From Bacillus sp. Y1 (GTDB taxonomy: Bacteria; Bacillota; Bacilli; Bacillales; Cytobacillaceae): a stretch of 64,000 bases of DNA. This document shows, piece by piece, positions 26,583 through 34,798 of this stretch. A model generated the notes under the pieces. That model made no database searches. It had not been told where the DNA came from and saw nothing but the letters and a program-made list of their open reading frames with translations. Position numbers and translations under genes: made by a program. Numbering within the stretch: the stretch's first letter is position 1; the number at the start of each line of letters is the position of its first letter. The DNA lies in contig NZ_CP030028.1 in the NCBI RefSeq assembly GCF_003586445.1, positions 4,858,501 through 4,922,500 of the forward strand. Reading direction: 5' to 3'.

Positions 26583-26728
26583 TTCCTTCTCCCATCCAGA
26601 CTTTTACTGTCGGCTCTGGAGTTTCACCAGATCCACCGTTTGAATGAACACTCAAACGGGTCACGGACTAAGAAGCTCTTGCTTCATCACCGCCGGTTGG
26701 GAATTGCACCCGACCCCGAAGGAATACT
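26583..26728 (-). promoter_or_regulatory. FMN riboswitch (RFN element)
   Basis: Minus-strand sequence shows the conserved RFN blocks in order: CTTCGGGGTCGGGTG, AATTCCC, ACCGGCGGTGAT, AGTCCGTGACCC, a variable hairpin (CCGTTTGAGTG...CATTCAAACGG), GGATCTGGTGAAACTCC, GCCGACAGT and AGTCTGGATGGGAGAAGG. It senses FMN and stops transcription of ribE-ribBA-ribH. Confidence 0.97.
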
Positions 26729-26743
26729 ATTTAAATTGCTCTC

Positions 26744-26772
26744 ATTATACATAAACTTTCCGTAAAAGGAAA
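26744..26772 (-). promoter_or_regulatory. Sigma-A promoter of the rib operon
   Basis: TATAAT (-10, 26749-26744) with TTTCCT (-35, 26772-26767) 17 nt upstream. Transcription would start close to the 5-prime edge of the riboswitch. The rest of the gap up to yojF (26773-26895) contains the yojF ribosome-binding site and no other clear element. Confidence 0.75.
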
Positions 26773-26895
26773 CCTAAAACTCTTACCGACACAATTTTGT
26801 TGTAAAATCAACCAATCCTACTTTTCGCTTTTCCAGCACGTTTTTAGTAGAATATAGATTATTATATGCGTTAAAGAAGTGAAGGAGGAAATAAC

Positions 26896-27243
26896 ATGGA
26901 GCTCGTCATAGTGGAAGAAGTTCAAAAAGAGCTAAACCGTCTTGCAAACCAAGATGTGTATATACATTTAGAAACGACTAATGGAGCGTATGCGACTCAT
27001 AATGATGAATCCTTTTTTTCCTCAGGGGCATTTATTCGCAATGCACTGGTGAAATACGAGATTGGTCAAATCAAAGGAAATGGTCCTTACCGCATTGGCT
27101 TGAAGCTGAACATTGGCTGGGTTTACGCTGAAGGAATTACTCATTTTGAAGTAGACGATCAAAATAGATTATTAATGGCTGGACACGATTATCAAGGAAA
27201 ACTAGCAGTTGCCTTCCAAATCAGTCCAACTCCATTTGAGTAG
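26896..27243 (+). CDS. yojF: YojF family protein
   Basis: DUF1806 protein of 115 aa, function unknown, always near bshB2 in Bacillus. Seen: ELVIVEEVQKELNRLANQDVY start and GYAEGITHFEV-like core (here GWVYAEGITHFEV). ATG after AAGGAGG. Its stop lies 13 nt before the bshB2 start, so the two are cotranscribed and YojF may work with bacillithiol metabolism (inference from context). Confidence 0.9.
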   Translation: MELVIVEEVQKELNRLANQDVYIHLETTNGAYATHNDESFFSSGAFIRNALVKYEIGQIKGNGPYRIGLKLNIGWVYAEGITHFEVDDQNRLLMAGHDYQGKLAVAFQISPTPFE

Positions 27244-27256
27244 AAAGGAGCGCATC

Positions 27257-27922
27257 ATGGAAAAAGAACGTCAAATTTTAGTCATTTTCCCTCATCCTGA
27301 CGACGAGGCATTCGGTGTTTCAGGTACCCTTGCTTTGCATATCCAAAACGGAACACCCGTCACCTATGCTTGCTTAACGCTTGGTGAAATGGGGCGGAAC
27401 CTAGGAAATCCACCGTTTGCAACAAGAGAATCGCTCCCACATATTCGTAAAGTGGAACTTCAAAATGCAGCAAAATCAATTGGAATTCAAGATTTACGCA
27501 TGCTTGGATATCGCGATAAAACGGTAGAGTTTGAGGATCCTGAAAAATTAGCGGATCATATGGGAGAAATCATTGCCGATGTGAACCCGTCCTTAATTAT
27601 CACGTTTTATCCTGGATATTCCGTACACCCTGATCATGATGCAACGGGGGCTGCGGTTGTAAAAGCCGTCGGTCGATTAGCTCCAGAAAAAAGACCAAAG
27701 CTGCACTGTGTAGCTTTTTCGAAAAACTCGTTGGATGAGCTCGGAGCACCCGACATCGTAAATGATGTAACTGCTGTATCTGATCAAAAAATCGCCACCA
27801 TTAAGGCTCATGCGTCACAAACGCAATTAATGATTCAAAATATGGCCGAAAAGCTTAAAGCAAATGATCCCGACATGATTGCTTGGGTAAATAAAGAACG
27901 TTTTTGGACGTATAAATTTTAA
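27257..27922 (+). CDS. bshB2: Bacillithiol biosynthesis deacetylase BshB2
   Basis: Removes acetate from GlcNAc-malate, the second step of bacillithiol synthesis. Seen: LmbE-like zinc motif PHPDDEAFG (about 10-18) and the third ligand in HPDHDA (about 132-137). 221 aa. The ATG at 27257 follows AAAGGAG; the frame is open further upstream but that part overlaps yojF without a site. Matches B. subtilis YojG. Confidence 0.94.
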   Translation: MEKERQILVIFPHPDDEAFGVSGTLALHIQNGTPVTYACLTLGEMGRNLGNPPFATRESLPHIRKVELQNAAKSIGIQDLRMLGYRDKTVEFEDPEKLADHMGEIIADVNPSLIITFYPGYSVHPDHDATGAAVVKAVGRLAPEKRPKLHCVAFSKNSLDELGAPDIVNDVTAVSDQKIATIKAHASQTQLMIQNMAEKLKANDPDMIAWVNKERFWTYKF

Positions 27923-27924
27923 AA

Positions 27925-27966
27925 ACAAAGCCCACAGGATTCATAGCCTGTGGGCTCTATCTTTAT
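27925..27966. terminator. Terminator between bshB2 and the SRPBCC gene
   Basis: GCCCACAGG/CCTGTGGGC stem (27930-27955) followed by TCTATCTTTAT on the plus strand; convergent genes share it. Confidence 0.8.
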
Positions 27967-28412
27967 CTATGAACTTCTTGCGCCTCAAGAACTTCTTTTA
28001 ACTTCTGTAACTGTCCGCCATCTTCATTTTTAATTATTTTGACTAGCTGTTTTTTCGTAAGGAAGCTTAAAAATCCTCCTGTTTTGACCTCAGCTTCCAT
28101 CTCGACCTGGGTACCTTCCTCAATCGCTGAAAATGTATAGTGATAAAGGATTTCTACTCCATTGGATACGCTTTTTGAGGTAAAGGCGGTTGGTCGATCG
28201 AACTTGGTCATGTGAACTTCCGCTTGTATACGTCTTCTTCTGACTAGCCTTGTTTCCAAGAATCGACTTCCATGTCCAACTGGTCCATTAGACAATTTCT
28301 CCATATCCGTCACAAACGGCAATAGGTTTGTGGAGTTTTCTAGGTTAGATAGATAACTAAATACTTCTTCGATTGGTCGGTGAATGATCTCACTTACTCG
28401 AAAATCAGCCAT
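27963..28412 (-). CDS. SRPBCC family protein
   Basis: 149-aa START/polyketide-cyclase-like protein that probably binds a small hydrophobic ligand; no specific role known. Seen: the usual start pattern (ADFRVSEIIHRPIEEVFSYLSNLEN), a beta-rich middle and a C-terminal helix (GGQLQKLKEVLEAQ). ATG after GAGGTG. Transcribed alone, divergent from the ABC operon. Confidence 0.85.
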   Translation of the reverse strand: MADFRVSEIIHRPIEEVFSYLSNLENSTNLLPFVTDMEKLSNGPVGHGSRFLETRLVRRRRIQAEVHMTKFDRPTAFTSKSVSNGVEILYHYTFSAIEEGTQVEMEAEVKTGGFLSFLTKKQLVKIIKNEDGGQLQKLKEVLEAQEVHR

Positions 28413-28497
28413 TTATTATGCACCTCGGGACGATTGTTTGTCCTTATTATACTAAAATCCCGTAAAACATCTGTCGAAAATATTCACAAAATCTCCC

Positions 28498-28547
28498 TTT
28501 TCATTTGAAAAATTTTCGCTTATGATCATAGTGAGTGATTACTCACT
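28498..28547 (+). promoter_or_regulatory. Promoter and TetR-type operator of the ABC exporter operon
   Basis: TTTTCA (-35, 28498-28503), 17 nt, TATGAT (-10, 28521-28526). Immediately after comes the perfect palindrome AGTGAGT-GATT-ACTCACT (28530-28547), typical in size and place for a TetR-family operator. The TetR gene is the third gene of this operon, so autoregulation is likely. Confidence 0.75.
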
Positions 28548-28569
28548 TTTATTTTAAGGAGGGATTCAA

Positions 28570-29289
28570 TTGAATCCAATTGTCCAAATTGAACAGGTGA
28601 CAAAGCACTTTGGAAAGCAAGAGGTATTAAAAGGAATTAGTTTAGATATTAACGAAGGAGAAATCTTCGGGTTACTTGGTCCATCCGGCGCAGGGAAAAC
28701 GACACTCGTTAAGCAGCTTGTGGGTCTTGAGCTTCCTTCAACTGGTAAAAACAAAGTATTTAGCATTGTAATGCCCTCACTTGATGTGATCTCAAAAATC
28801 GGTTATATGGCACAGTCTGATGCCTTATACGGGGAACTTACGGCAAGAGAAAACCTTCAATTCTTTGCTTCTTTATATGGACTAAACGGAGCACGTCAAA
28901 AAGAAAGAATTAAAGCTTGTATGGAGATTGTTCAGCTAAATGATCATACCGATAAACAAGTTTCCAATTACTCAGGTGGAATGAAGCGCCGCCTCTCACT
29001 TGCAATTGCCCTTATCCATGAACCAAAGCTATTAATTTTAGATGAGCCTACGGTTGGGATTGACCCTGTGCTGCGGAAAAGCATTTGGGAGTCCTTTTAT
29101 GAGCTAAAAAAGCAAGGAGTAACGATTATTGTCACCACACATGTCATGGATGAAGCAGATAAATGCGATCGACTAGGGATGATAAGAGACGGACACTTAA
29201 TCGCTGTAGGTACACCTCAAGCTCTAAAAGAAAATATGAACAGCTCGAGTCTTGAAGATGCCTTTTTGAGCTATGGAGGTGGTAACTAA
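28570..29289 (+). CDS. ABC transporter ATP-binding protein
   Basis: Nucleotide-binding subunit of an ABC-2 type exporter, 239 aa. Seen: Walker A GPSGAGKTT near residue 38, signature YSGGMKRR near 138, Walker B LLILDEP near 157 and a TTHVMDEADKC H-loop. TTG start after AAGGAGGG. It overlaps the permease start by one base. Cargo unknown; a lipid, drug or peptide is typical of such pairs. Confidence 0.93.
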   Translation: MNPIVQIEQVTKHFGKQEVLKGISLDINEGEIFGLLGPSGAGKTTLVKQLVGLELPSTGKNKVFSIVMPSLDVISKIGYMAQSDALYGELTARENLQFFASLYGLNGARQKERIKACMEIVQLNDHTDKQVSNYSGGMKRRLSLAIALIHEPKLLILDEPTVGIDPVLRKSIWESFYELKKQGVTIIVTTHVMDEADKCDRLGMIRDGHLIAVGTPQALKENMNSSSLEDAFLSYGGGN

Positions 29290-30308
29290 TGCGCATCATG
29301 GCCCTTGTAAGAAGAATTTTAAAACAAATTATTCGTGATAAACGGACGATGGGGTTGCTCATTATGGCTCCAATCCTTGTTTTAACGATGCTTCATCTCG
29401 TCTTTAATGGAGAAAGCTATACACCAAAGGTTGGTTTCGTTGACCTTCCCACTCCCCTTGTAGAACAGCTCGATGATGATGATGCAACCATAAGGAAATA
29501 CGAAACAACCGACGAAGCAAAGACTGCCCTAAAGGAACGAAACATTGATGGATATGTGAATATGTCAGGTAGCTCTCTTCAGCTGACGTTAGAAGGTAGT
29601 GACCCCACCATCAATGGAGCGACGATGAAGTGGTTACAGGAGTCTATAAAGTCTGACTCTTCCGCTAACATGCTTGAAGTCGACTATCTTCACGGTTCAA
29701 GCAAGATGAGCCAGTTTGATTCATTCGGGCCCGTGTTGCTAGGATTTTTCATCTTCTTTTTCGTATTCCTTATTGCTGGAGTATCCTTTTTACGAGAAAG
29801 AACGACCGGAACGCTTGAAAGACTACTTTGTAGTCCTCTTCGAAAATGGGAAATCGTGGTTGGGTATGTGATTGGTTTTGGAATTTTCACGATGATACAA
29901 GCAACCATTATAGCATCGTATGCGATCTATGTTCTTGGAATGATGATGGAAGGAGCGTTCATTTATGTTCTTGTCATCACCTTACTTTTATCACTGACCG
30001 CCTTAACACTCGGAGTACTGCTGTCCGCATTTGCAAACAATGAGTTGCAAATGATTCAGTTTATTCCGCTTGTGATTGTTCCACAGATCTTTTTCTCCGG
30101 ATTATTTAATCTTGAGTCGATTTCTGATTATGTAAGCTGGATTGGTCCACTCACACCCTTGTACTATGGAGCAGAAGCATTAAGAAATGTTATGATAAGA
30201 GGGTATGGGTGGGGTGAGATTTCATTTGATTTGCTTATGTTAGCAGGATTTTCACTTCTGTTCATGATTCTAAACATCCTTGCCCTAAAAAAATATCGTT
30301 CCATTTAA
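29289..30308 (+). CDS. ABC-2 type permease
   Basis: Membrane subunit of the exporter, 339 aa. Seen: a first helix near residue 20-40, a large extracytoplasmic domain (about 40-155) between helices 1 and 2 as in YhgE/LinA-like ABC-2 permeases, then five helices (about 160-335) including FLRERTTGTLERLLCSPLRKWEI on the cytoplasmic side. Starts within the stop of the ATPase gene (TAATG). Confidence 0.9.
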   Translation: MRIMALVRRILKQIIRDKRTMGLLIMAPILVLTMLHLVFNGESYTPKVGFVDLPTPLVEQLDDDDATIRKYETTDEAKTALKERNIDGYVNMSGSSLQLTLEGSDPTINGATMKWLQESIKSDSSANMLEVDYLHGSSKMSQFDSFGPVLLGFFIFFFVFLIAGVSFLRERTTGTLERLLCSPLRKWEIVVGYVIGFGIFTMIQATIIASYAIYVLGMMMEGAFIYVLVITLLLSLTALTLGVLLSAFANNELQMIQFIPLVIVPQIFFSGLFNLESISDYVSWIGPLTPLYYGAEALRNVMIRGYGWGEISFDLLMLAGFSLLFMILNILALKKYRSI

Positions 30309-30320
30309 CGAGGAGTTTAT

Positions 30321-30974
30321 ATGTCAGATAATCATATTATTGATGAAGTTATTGATAAAAACGAAAATCTTACTGAAAAGCAAAAGCTCATTCTTGAAGC
30401 TGCTATAGAATCCTTTGCTGAAAAAGGCTACGCCGCTACCTCCACGAGCGAAATCGCAAAGAAAGCGGGTGTAGCTGAGGGAACCATTTTTCGCCATTAT
30501 AAAACGAAAAAGGATCTCTTGTTATCCATTGTTGCTCCTATGATGGCAAAGCTGATTGCACCGTTTGTGATAAAAGACTTGAATAAGGTGTTGAACCAGG
30601 ATTTTGAGAACTTAGAAGATTTTTTACGGGCAATGATTCAGAATCGTGCCGAGTTTCTAAATTCAAACATTCCCTTGTTCAAAATTATCCTTCAGGAACT
30701 TCCTTTTCAACCTGAACTTCAAAAGCAATTCAAGGAGCATATTGCGATTAAGGTATACGAAAGAATGGAAGCTATTATCAAACATTATCAAGAGGCCGGC
30801 CAGCTGATTGACCTTCCTCCTTATCAGGTAGTACGGATGACAGCTTCCAGTATTTTCGGATTCCTTATCGGTCGCTATCTTCTTTTTCCCGAGCTAGATT
30901 GGGATGATGAACAAGAAATCGAAGCAACGATTCAATTTATTTTGCATGGATTAGCACCTAAAGAAAAGGCTTGA
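30321..30974 (+). CDS. TetR/AcrR family regulator
   Basis: 217-aa repressor. Seen: N-terminal helix-turn-helix (about 25-65; TSEIAKKAGVAEGTIFRHYKTKKDLL) and a C-terminal ligand-binding helical domain. It is 12 nt after the permease and in the same operon; the AGTGAGT palindrome upstream of the first gene is its likely operator. The inducer is unknown. Confidence 0.93.
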   Translation: MSDNHIIDEVIDKNENLTEKQKLILEAAIESFAEKGYAATSTSEIAKKAGVAEGTIFRHYKTKKDLLLSIVAPMMAKLIAPFVIKDLNKVLNQDFENLEDFLRAMIQNRAEFLNSNIPLFKIILQELPFQPELQKQFKEHIAIKVYERMEAIIKHYQEAGQLIDLPPYQVVRMTASSIFGFLIGRYLLFPELDWDDEQEIEATIQFILHGLAPKEKA

Positions 30975-31000
30975 GGGTTTTATTCCTCAAGCCTTTCTAT
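30964..31000. terminator. Bidirectional terminator between tetR and HAD genes
   Basis: AAAGGCTTGAGG/CCTCAAGCCTTT, 12-bp stem overlapping the TetR stop codon. Confidence 0.9.
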
Positions 31001-31858
31001 TTACTCAGCTAATGCTTGTAGGATGGCTTCTCCTACACCGCTTTCGTCATTTCTCAATGTCACGTGAGTGCATCGTTCTTTAATATCGTCGTTTGCATTG
31101 CCCATGGCTACTGATCGACCAACCACTCGAAACATGGATAAGTCATTATAATTGTCGCCAACCGCCATCGTGTCCTGTAGGGCAATTCCCTTTTCTTCCA
31201 CGAACTCAGCTAATGCAATTCCCTTTTGTGCTTGTGTGTTCATCAGTTCTAGGTTACCAAATGCTGAAGAGGTCACTTCTAGATGATCAATTTGCTTAAG
31301 CTTTTCCTCGACCTCATCTAAAAAGCTATGGTCCTTATGGAATACTAATAGCTTATAAATGGTTTTTTCTCCGTTTAAAATATGATCATAGCTATCAACT
31401 TTATGAATCAATCCTTTTTCATAACGGTGATGCGCTTCTTCCTGCACAAGCTCTCTTGAAAGCTCAGGATTCGCGGTCGTAAAAATGTCGATAATGATTT
31501 CAACTCCCTTATCATAATCGACTGTGTAAGTACCTTCACTTGTATAAATTTCGTAGTAAATGCCGACTTGATTTAACACGTCTGCTGCTTGTTTCGCGAT
31601 TTTGTGATCTAGAGGATGAGCTTTGACTACTTCCCCCTCTTTTGTTCGTATCTCTGCCCCATTGGCACAAATAATCGGTAGCTGTAAGCCAGACTCCTGT
31701 AAAACTGACATAGCCTCTTCATAGGAACGACCCGTTGCAATAACGACTTCTACTCCTGAATTCAATGCCTTTTGAATCGCCTCGCGGTTCTTTTCGGATA
31801 CTTCCTGCTTTGAGTTTAATAATGTTCCATCCATATCACTAGCGATGCATTTAATCAT
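31001..31858 (-). CDS. Cof-type HAD-IIB phosphatase
   Basis: Phosphatase of sugar phosphates or similar small metabolites. Seen: nucleophile motif DMDGTLL (about 7-13), ATGRSYEEA (motif II Ser/Thr region), Lys of motif III near 195, and GDNYNDLSMF (motif IV). 285 aa. ATG at 31858 follows GAGGTGG; the GTG four codons earlier overlaps it. 14 nt downstream of the AlkD-like gene. Confidence 0.92.
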   Translation of the reverse strand: MIKCIASDMDGTLLNSKQEVSEKNREAIQKALNSGVEVVIATGRSYEEAMSVLQESGLQLPIICANGAEIRTKEGEVVKAHPLDHKIAKQAADVLNQVGIYYEIYTSEGTYTVDYDKGVEIIIDIFTTANPELSRELVQEEAHHRYEKGLIHKVDSYDHILNGEKTIYKLLVFHKDHSFLDEVEEKLKQIDHLEVTSSAFGNLELMNTQAQKGIALAEFVEEKGIALQDTMAVGDNYNDLSMFRVVGRSVAMGNANDDIKERCTHVTLRNDESGVGEAILQALAE

Positions 31859-31872
31859 AATCAGTTCCACCT

Positions 31873-32535
31873 CTATATGTATTTACTGCCTTCACGAATA
31901 CTGAGCTTTGATAAAGATGTGCGCTCAATAAAATTCTTTACACTGCTCGGATTCGTTTTTGAGTATTCACGCAATGCCCAGCCAATCCCTTTTTGTATAA
32001 AAAACTCCTTGCTGTCTGCGTTTTCTCTACAATAACGATACAAAAGCTCTTCATTTGTATTCTTTTTATATTTTAACTGAAAAAGAATCGCTGCGCGCCT
32101 TAACCATAAATCATCACCATACGCCCAATTATCAATCGTTTCCTTAATCACTTCTGGATGATCGGCTGCTATTTTCCCGACTGCTTTGGGACCGAGAACA
32201 TCAACTGTGTCCCACCACGACTTAGTTGTGATGAGCTTTTCAATACCAGGCAAATGCTGTTTCTCCAGTTTTTTTAACGATTTTTCCATATAATCAAGTG
32301 CAGCTGCTTGAAACTCCCTTTCTGGAAGGGCCCATACCTCTTCTACAAATTCTTCATTATATGGCTGTTTTAATATACCGGTTTCCTCAAAAAACTGCTT
32401 CATGAGCTCACGCCTTAATGGGGTTTTGATTCCCAGAAAAGGAAACTGGTTTCGCATATATTTTTCCATATAATAAGCATTCTCGCGATTACTATTCGCT
32501 CGAAATAATTTTGTTAAGATGAGGATCTCTTTCAT
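31873..32535 (-). CDS. AlkD-like DNA alkylation repair protein
   Basis: HEAT-like-repeat DNA glycosylase family acting on N3/N7-alkylated purines without base flipping. Seen: TKSWWDTVDVLGPKAVG, DDLWLRRAAILFQL and FFIQKGIGWALREYSKTNP, the family signature blocks. 220 aa. ATG after AAGGAG. Probable two-gene operon with the HAD phosphatase. Confidence 0.9.
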   Translation of the reverse strand: MKEILILTKLFRANSNRENAYYMEKYMRNQFPFLGIKTPLRRELMKQFFEETGILKQPYNEEFVEEVWALPEREFQAAALDYMEKSLKKLEKQHLPGIEKLITTKSWWDTVDVLGPKAVGKIAADHPEVIKETIDNWAYGDDLWLRRAAILFQLKYKKNTNEELLYRYCRENADSKEFFIQKGIGWALREYSKTNPSSVKNFIERTSLSKLSIREGSKYI

Positions 32536-32677
32536 ACAGTGCTCCTTTATAGTGACATAACTTTATTGTAAGAGTTTTTTTGTAAATTTTCCAACGATGC
32601 AACTGTAAAAATATATTAAAGGTTGATGCCCACGTAAGTAGGGGGTTCCGTTTTGAAGTGTTTTTCTTAAAATAAGT

Positions 32678-32862
32678 TAAGCGGAGATTTTCCGGTTAGA
32701 TGCAGAATGGAGCTCATTTCGGGGTAAATAAGAGGAGGATTTCCGCTTATGCAAAGCAAAACCTCCCCTTTTCGAGTTTTTTGAGCCAATAGGCGGAATC
32801 TCTCCGTCTAATTAAAGCTTTTTTAATAGCAATTACAAATTAAGCGGAATTTCTCCGCCTAT
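32678..32862. repeat. Phased TAAGCGGA/TCCGCTTA palindromes
   Basis: Four units begin at 32678, 32729, 32790 and 32841 (spacing 51, 61, 51 nt). Each is a 21-22-nt imperfect palindrome, for example TAAGCGGA-ATTTC-TCCGCCTA. The intervening 29-39 nt are unrelated. This occupies the gap 32536-32961 along with the terminator at 32917; nothing else is seen there. Confidence 0.82.
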
Positions 32863-32916
32863 TTATCAGTTCAGGTGCTTAACCTGAGCTCCCATTCGAT
32901 AATGAGGACATTCATA

Positions 32917-32953
32917 GAAAAAGGCACGAACCCAGATGAGTTCATGCCTTTTC
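32917..32953 (-). terminator. Intrinsic terminator after the FPGGG gene
   Basis: AAAAGGCATGAAC/GTTCGTGCCTTTTT stem with a T tail on the minus strand. Confidence 0.85.
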
Positions 32954-32961
32954 TGTCTTAT

Positions 32962-33522
32962 CTATCTTCCACCGCATTGGAAGCTGCTGATTCTTCTTAA
33001 ATCAGTACCATAATAAACCCAACGTCTATTTCTCCAACGGTAACCCGCAATAGAATCTCTTCCAACAAACGTTGGATAGAACCAGAAGCTGTTTCCATTA
33101 ATTAACCAAATATACGTGAAGCGGAATCGGCATCTTCTAATGGCACCAGGGTCAACCGCAAAAGGGGAAATACCTTGTTGCGGTACGTATGAAGGTGGTG
33201 GGCCTGATGGTGGACCATATTGGTCACCTCCACCGCCTCCTCCTGGGAATCCGCCACCCGGAAAGTCGTCACCCCCTCCTGGAAAGCCTCCTCCTGGAAA
33301 ACCGCCGCCCGGGAAGCCTCCTCCTGGAAAACCGCCGCCTGGGAAGCCCCCTCCTGGAAAACCGCCGCCTGGGAAACCTCCTCCTGGAAAGCCACCACCC
33401 GGGAAGCCTCCTCCTGGGAATCCGCCGCCTGGAAAACCTCCTCCTGGAAAGCCTCCCGGGAAGCCTCCAATTGTTGGCTGCTGTCGATCATCTAAAAAAT
33501 AATTTGGATGATAATAGTTCAC
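32962..33522 (-). CDS. Glycine-rich FPGGG-repeat protein
   Basis: About 186 aa. Seen: a short N-terminus rich in Tyr/His/Asn, then about fourteen FPGGG pentapeptides (roughly residues 20-95), a Gly/Pro/Gln linker, and a conserved-looking C-terminal segment (about 130-186) rich in Trp, Tyr, Phe and Arg (RFRFTYIWLINGNSFWFYP, YRWRNRRWVYYG) ending in FQCGGR. No signal peptide. I infer a spore-coat or surface protein; not proven. Start uncertain: GTG at 33522 has AGAGAGGGG at good spacing, ATGs at 33528 and 33546 do not. Confidence 0.82.
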   Translation of the reverse strand: MNYYHPNYFLDDRQQPTIGGFPGGFPGGGFPGGGFPGGGFPGGGFPGGGFPGGGFPGGGFPGGGFPGGGFPGGGFPGGGFPGGGDDFPGGGFPGGGGGGDQYGPPSGPPPSYVPQQGISPFAVDPGAIRRCRFRFTYIWLINGNSFWFYPTFVGRDSIAGYRWRNRRWVYYGTDLRRISSFQCGGR

Positions 33523-33591
33523 ATACATACCCCTCTCTACAAACATCTCGTTGTAATGTATGCAAAACGCCTACGAGGGGTGAATTGTCAT

Positions 33592-34686
33592 CTATATTTC
33601 TTCGAGTTGATGAATCATATCTTGAACGTGTTCTGTCAGTTCATTGACCTTTTCAAAGTCCATAGCATCTGTATAAATTTGTTCTAGTTCTTGATTGTAC
33701 TCACTTGATTCCTTTAAAAAGCCCATCGCTTGATCCATCATATTTTTATAGGCTGCTTTATGGTTTGAAATTTCTTCTTCGAAAATTTCATCGGTTCCAC
33801 TAGCAATGACGGAGCCGTACATATCAACAATCTCGTCTCCATCTCGGCTTGGAAAATATTCATGAGGTGCCGTACTGTCAAAGATGGCCATTCCCAGCTC
33901 CCTAACAATAACCATATCCAGACTATTTGGATCAAATCCACAATGATATACTTCTACATCTAATCCACGTACTTGTGCTTCTTCAGCAATTTTTCTTAGC
34001 ATCGTTGATTTCCCGGATCCTGGTCTTCCTTTAATAAAATACCTTTTGGCAACATCCTCCGTTAAATTAGGAACATGGTCAACCGCTCCATCCGGAGTAG
34101 CTGCACCTAAAAAACGGTGCTTTACCGTTGATTCTTTATTTAAGGTCATATTTCCATAAAACTGTGATACTAATTTTCTAGTCAAATCATCTGCTTTCTG
34201 GAAATCCATCGCTTCAATATAGATTTTTTCCCAATTGTCATGAATGCTTAACGCTTCGGCAAAGTGCTCATACGCTTTTTGTTTGGCGTTACCTGCTAGC
34301 ATGGACAATCTCAGAATTTGGTCCGTTTGTTCTGTTAGTTTACTTGAGTCCCAACCTTCTCCTAAGTTTACGTATTCCTCTATTGCACCAAGTGCCCTTG
34401 GGGTAATCGTATAGAAACTCGAACCGTTCACGATTCCCACCTTGAGCTCTGGAATGATCACTCCATCAACAGAGGAAGTATCTAGAGGACAATGCATGTA
34501 TTCCACCTGATAATTTCTTCCTGCCCAGTACTCTCCCACTTTCTTCATAAGTGTTGATTTTCCCGTTCCTGGTGCCCCTTGCAATATAAAGACCTTCTGT
34601 AAATCTTTTAAACAGTCATCAAATAAACTATGAAAACCCTTAGCTGTATTTCCGCCAGCATAGTAGTTTCTAACACTCCCAGCCAT
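33592..34686 (-). CDS. Tandem P-loop ATPase-like protein (PRK06851 type)
   Basis: 364 aa made of two homologous halves, each starting with a Walker A motif: GAPGTGKST near residue 40 and GRPGSGKST near 220; each half also repeats AMDFxKxxxLT near its end. Function unknown; such proteins are widespread in spore formers. ATG at 34686 follows AAAGGATG. It lies 69 nt upstream of the FPGGG gene in the same direction. Confidence 0.85.
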   Translation of the reverse strand: MAGSVRNYYAGGNTAKGFHSLFDDCLKDLQKVFILQGAPGTGKSTLMKKVGEYWAGRNYQVEYMHCPLDTSSVDGVIIPELKVGIVNGSSFYTITPRALGAIEEYVNLGEGWDSSKLTEQTDQILRLSMLAGNAKQKAYEHFAEALSIHDNWEKIYIEAMDFQKADDLTRKLVSQFYGNMTLNKESTVKHRFLGAATPDGAVDHVPNLTEDVAKRYFIKGRPGSGKSTMLRKIAEEAQVRGLDVEVYHCGFDPNSLDMVIVRELGMAIFDSTAPHEYFPSRDGDEIVDMYGSVIASGTDEIFEEEISNHKAAYKNMMDQAMGFLKESSEYNQELEQIYTDAMDFEKVNELTEHVQDMIHQLEEI

Positions 34687-34798
34687 TCGCACACATCCTT
34701 TGCTGAAAATTCATACGTGGAGCATTAGAAATATATGCGTTTCTCTCCTTGTCTTAGCACATGATCTAACATAGAGGATGACCAAATATAATTTTTAC

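Noticed and set aside
33102..33647. Several open frames on both strands over the FPGGG gene
   Set aside because: GC-rich 15-nt repeats leave multiple frames open. Only the minus-strand frame has a sensible start, a conserved-looking C-terminus and a following terminator.
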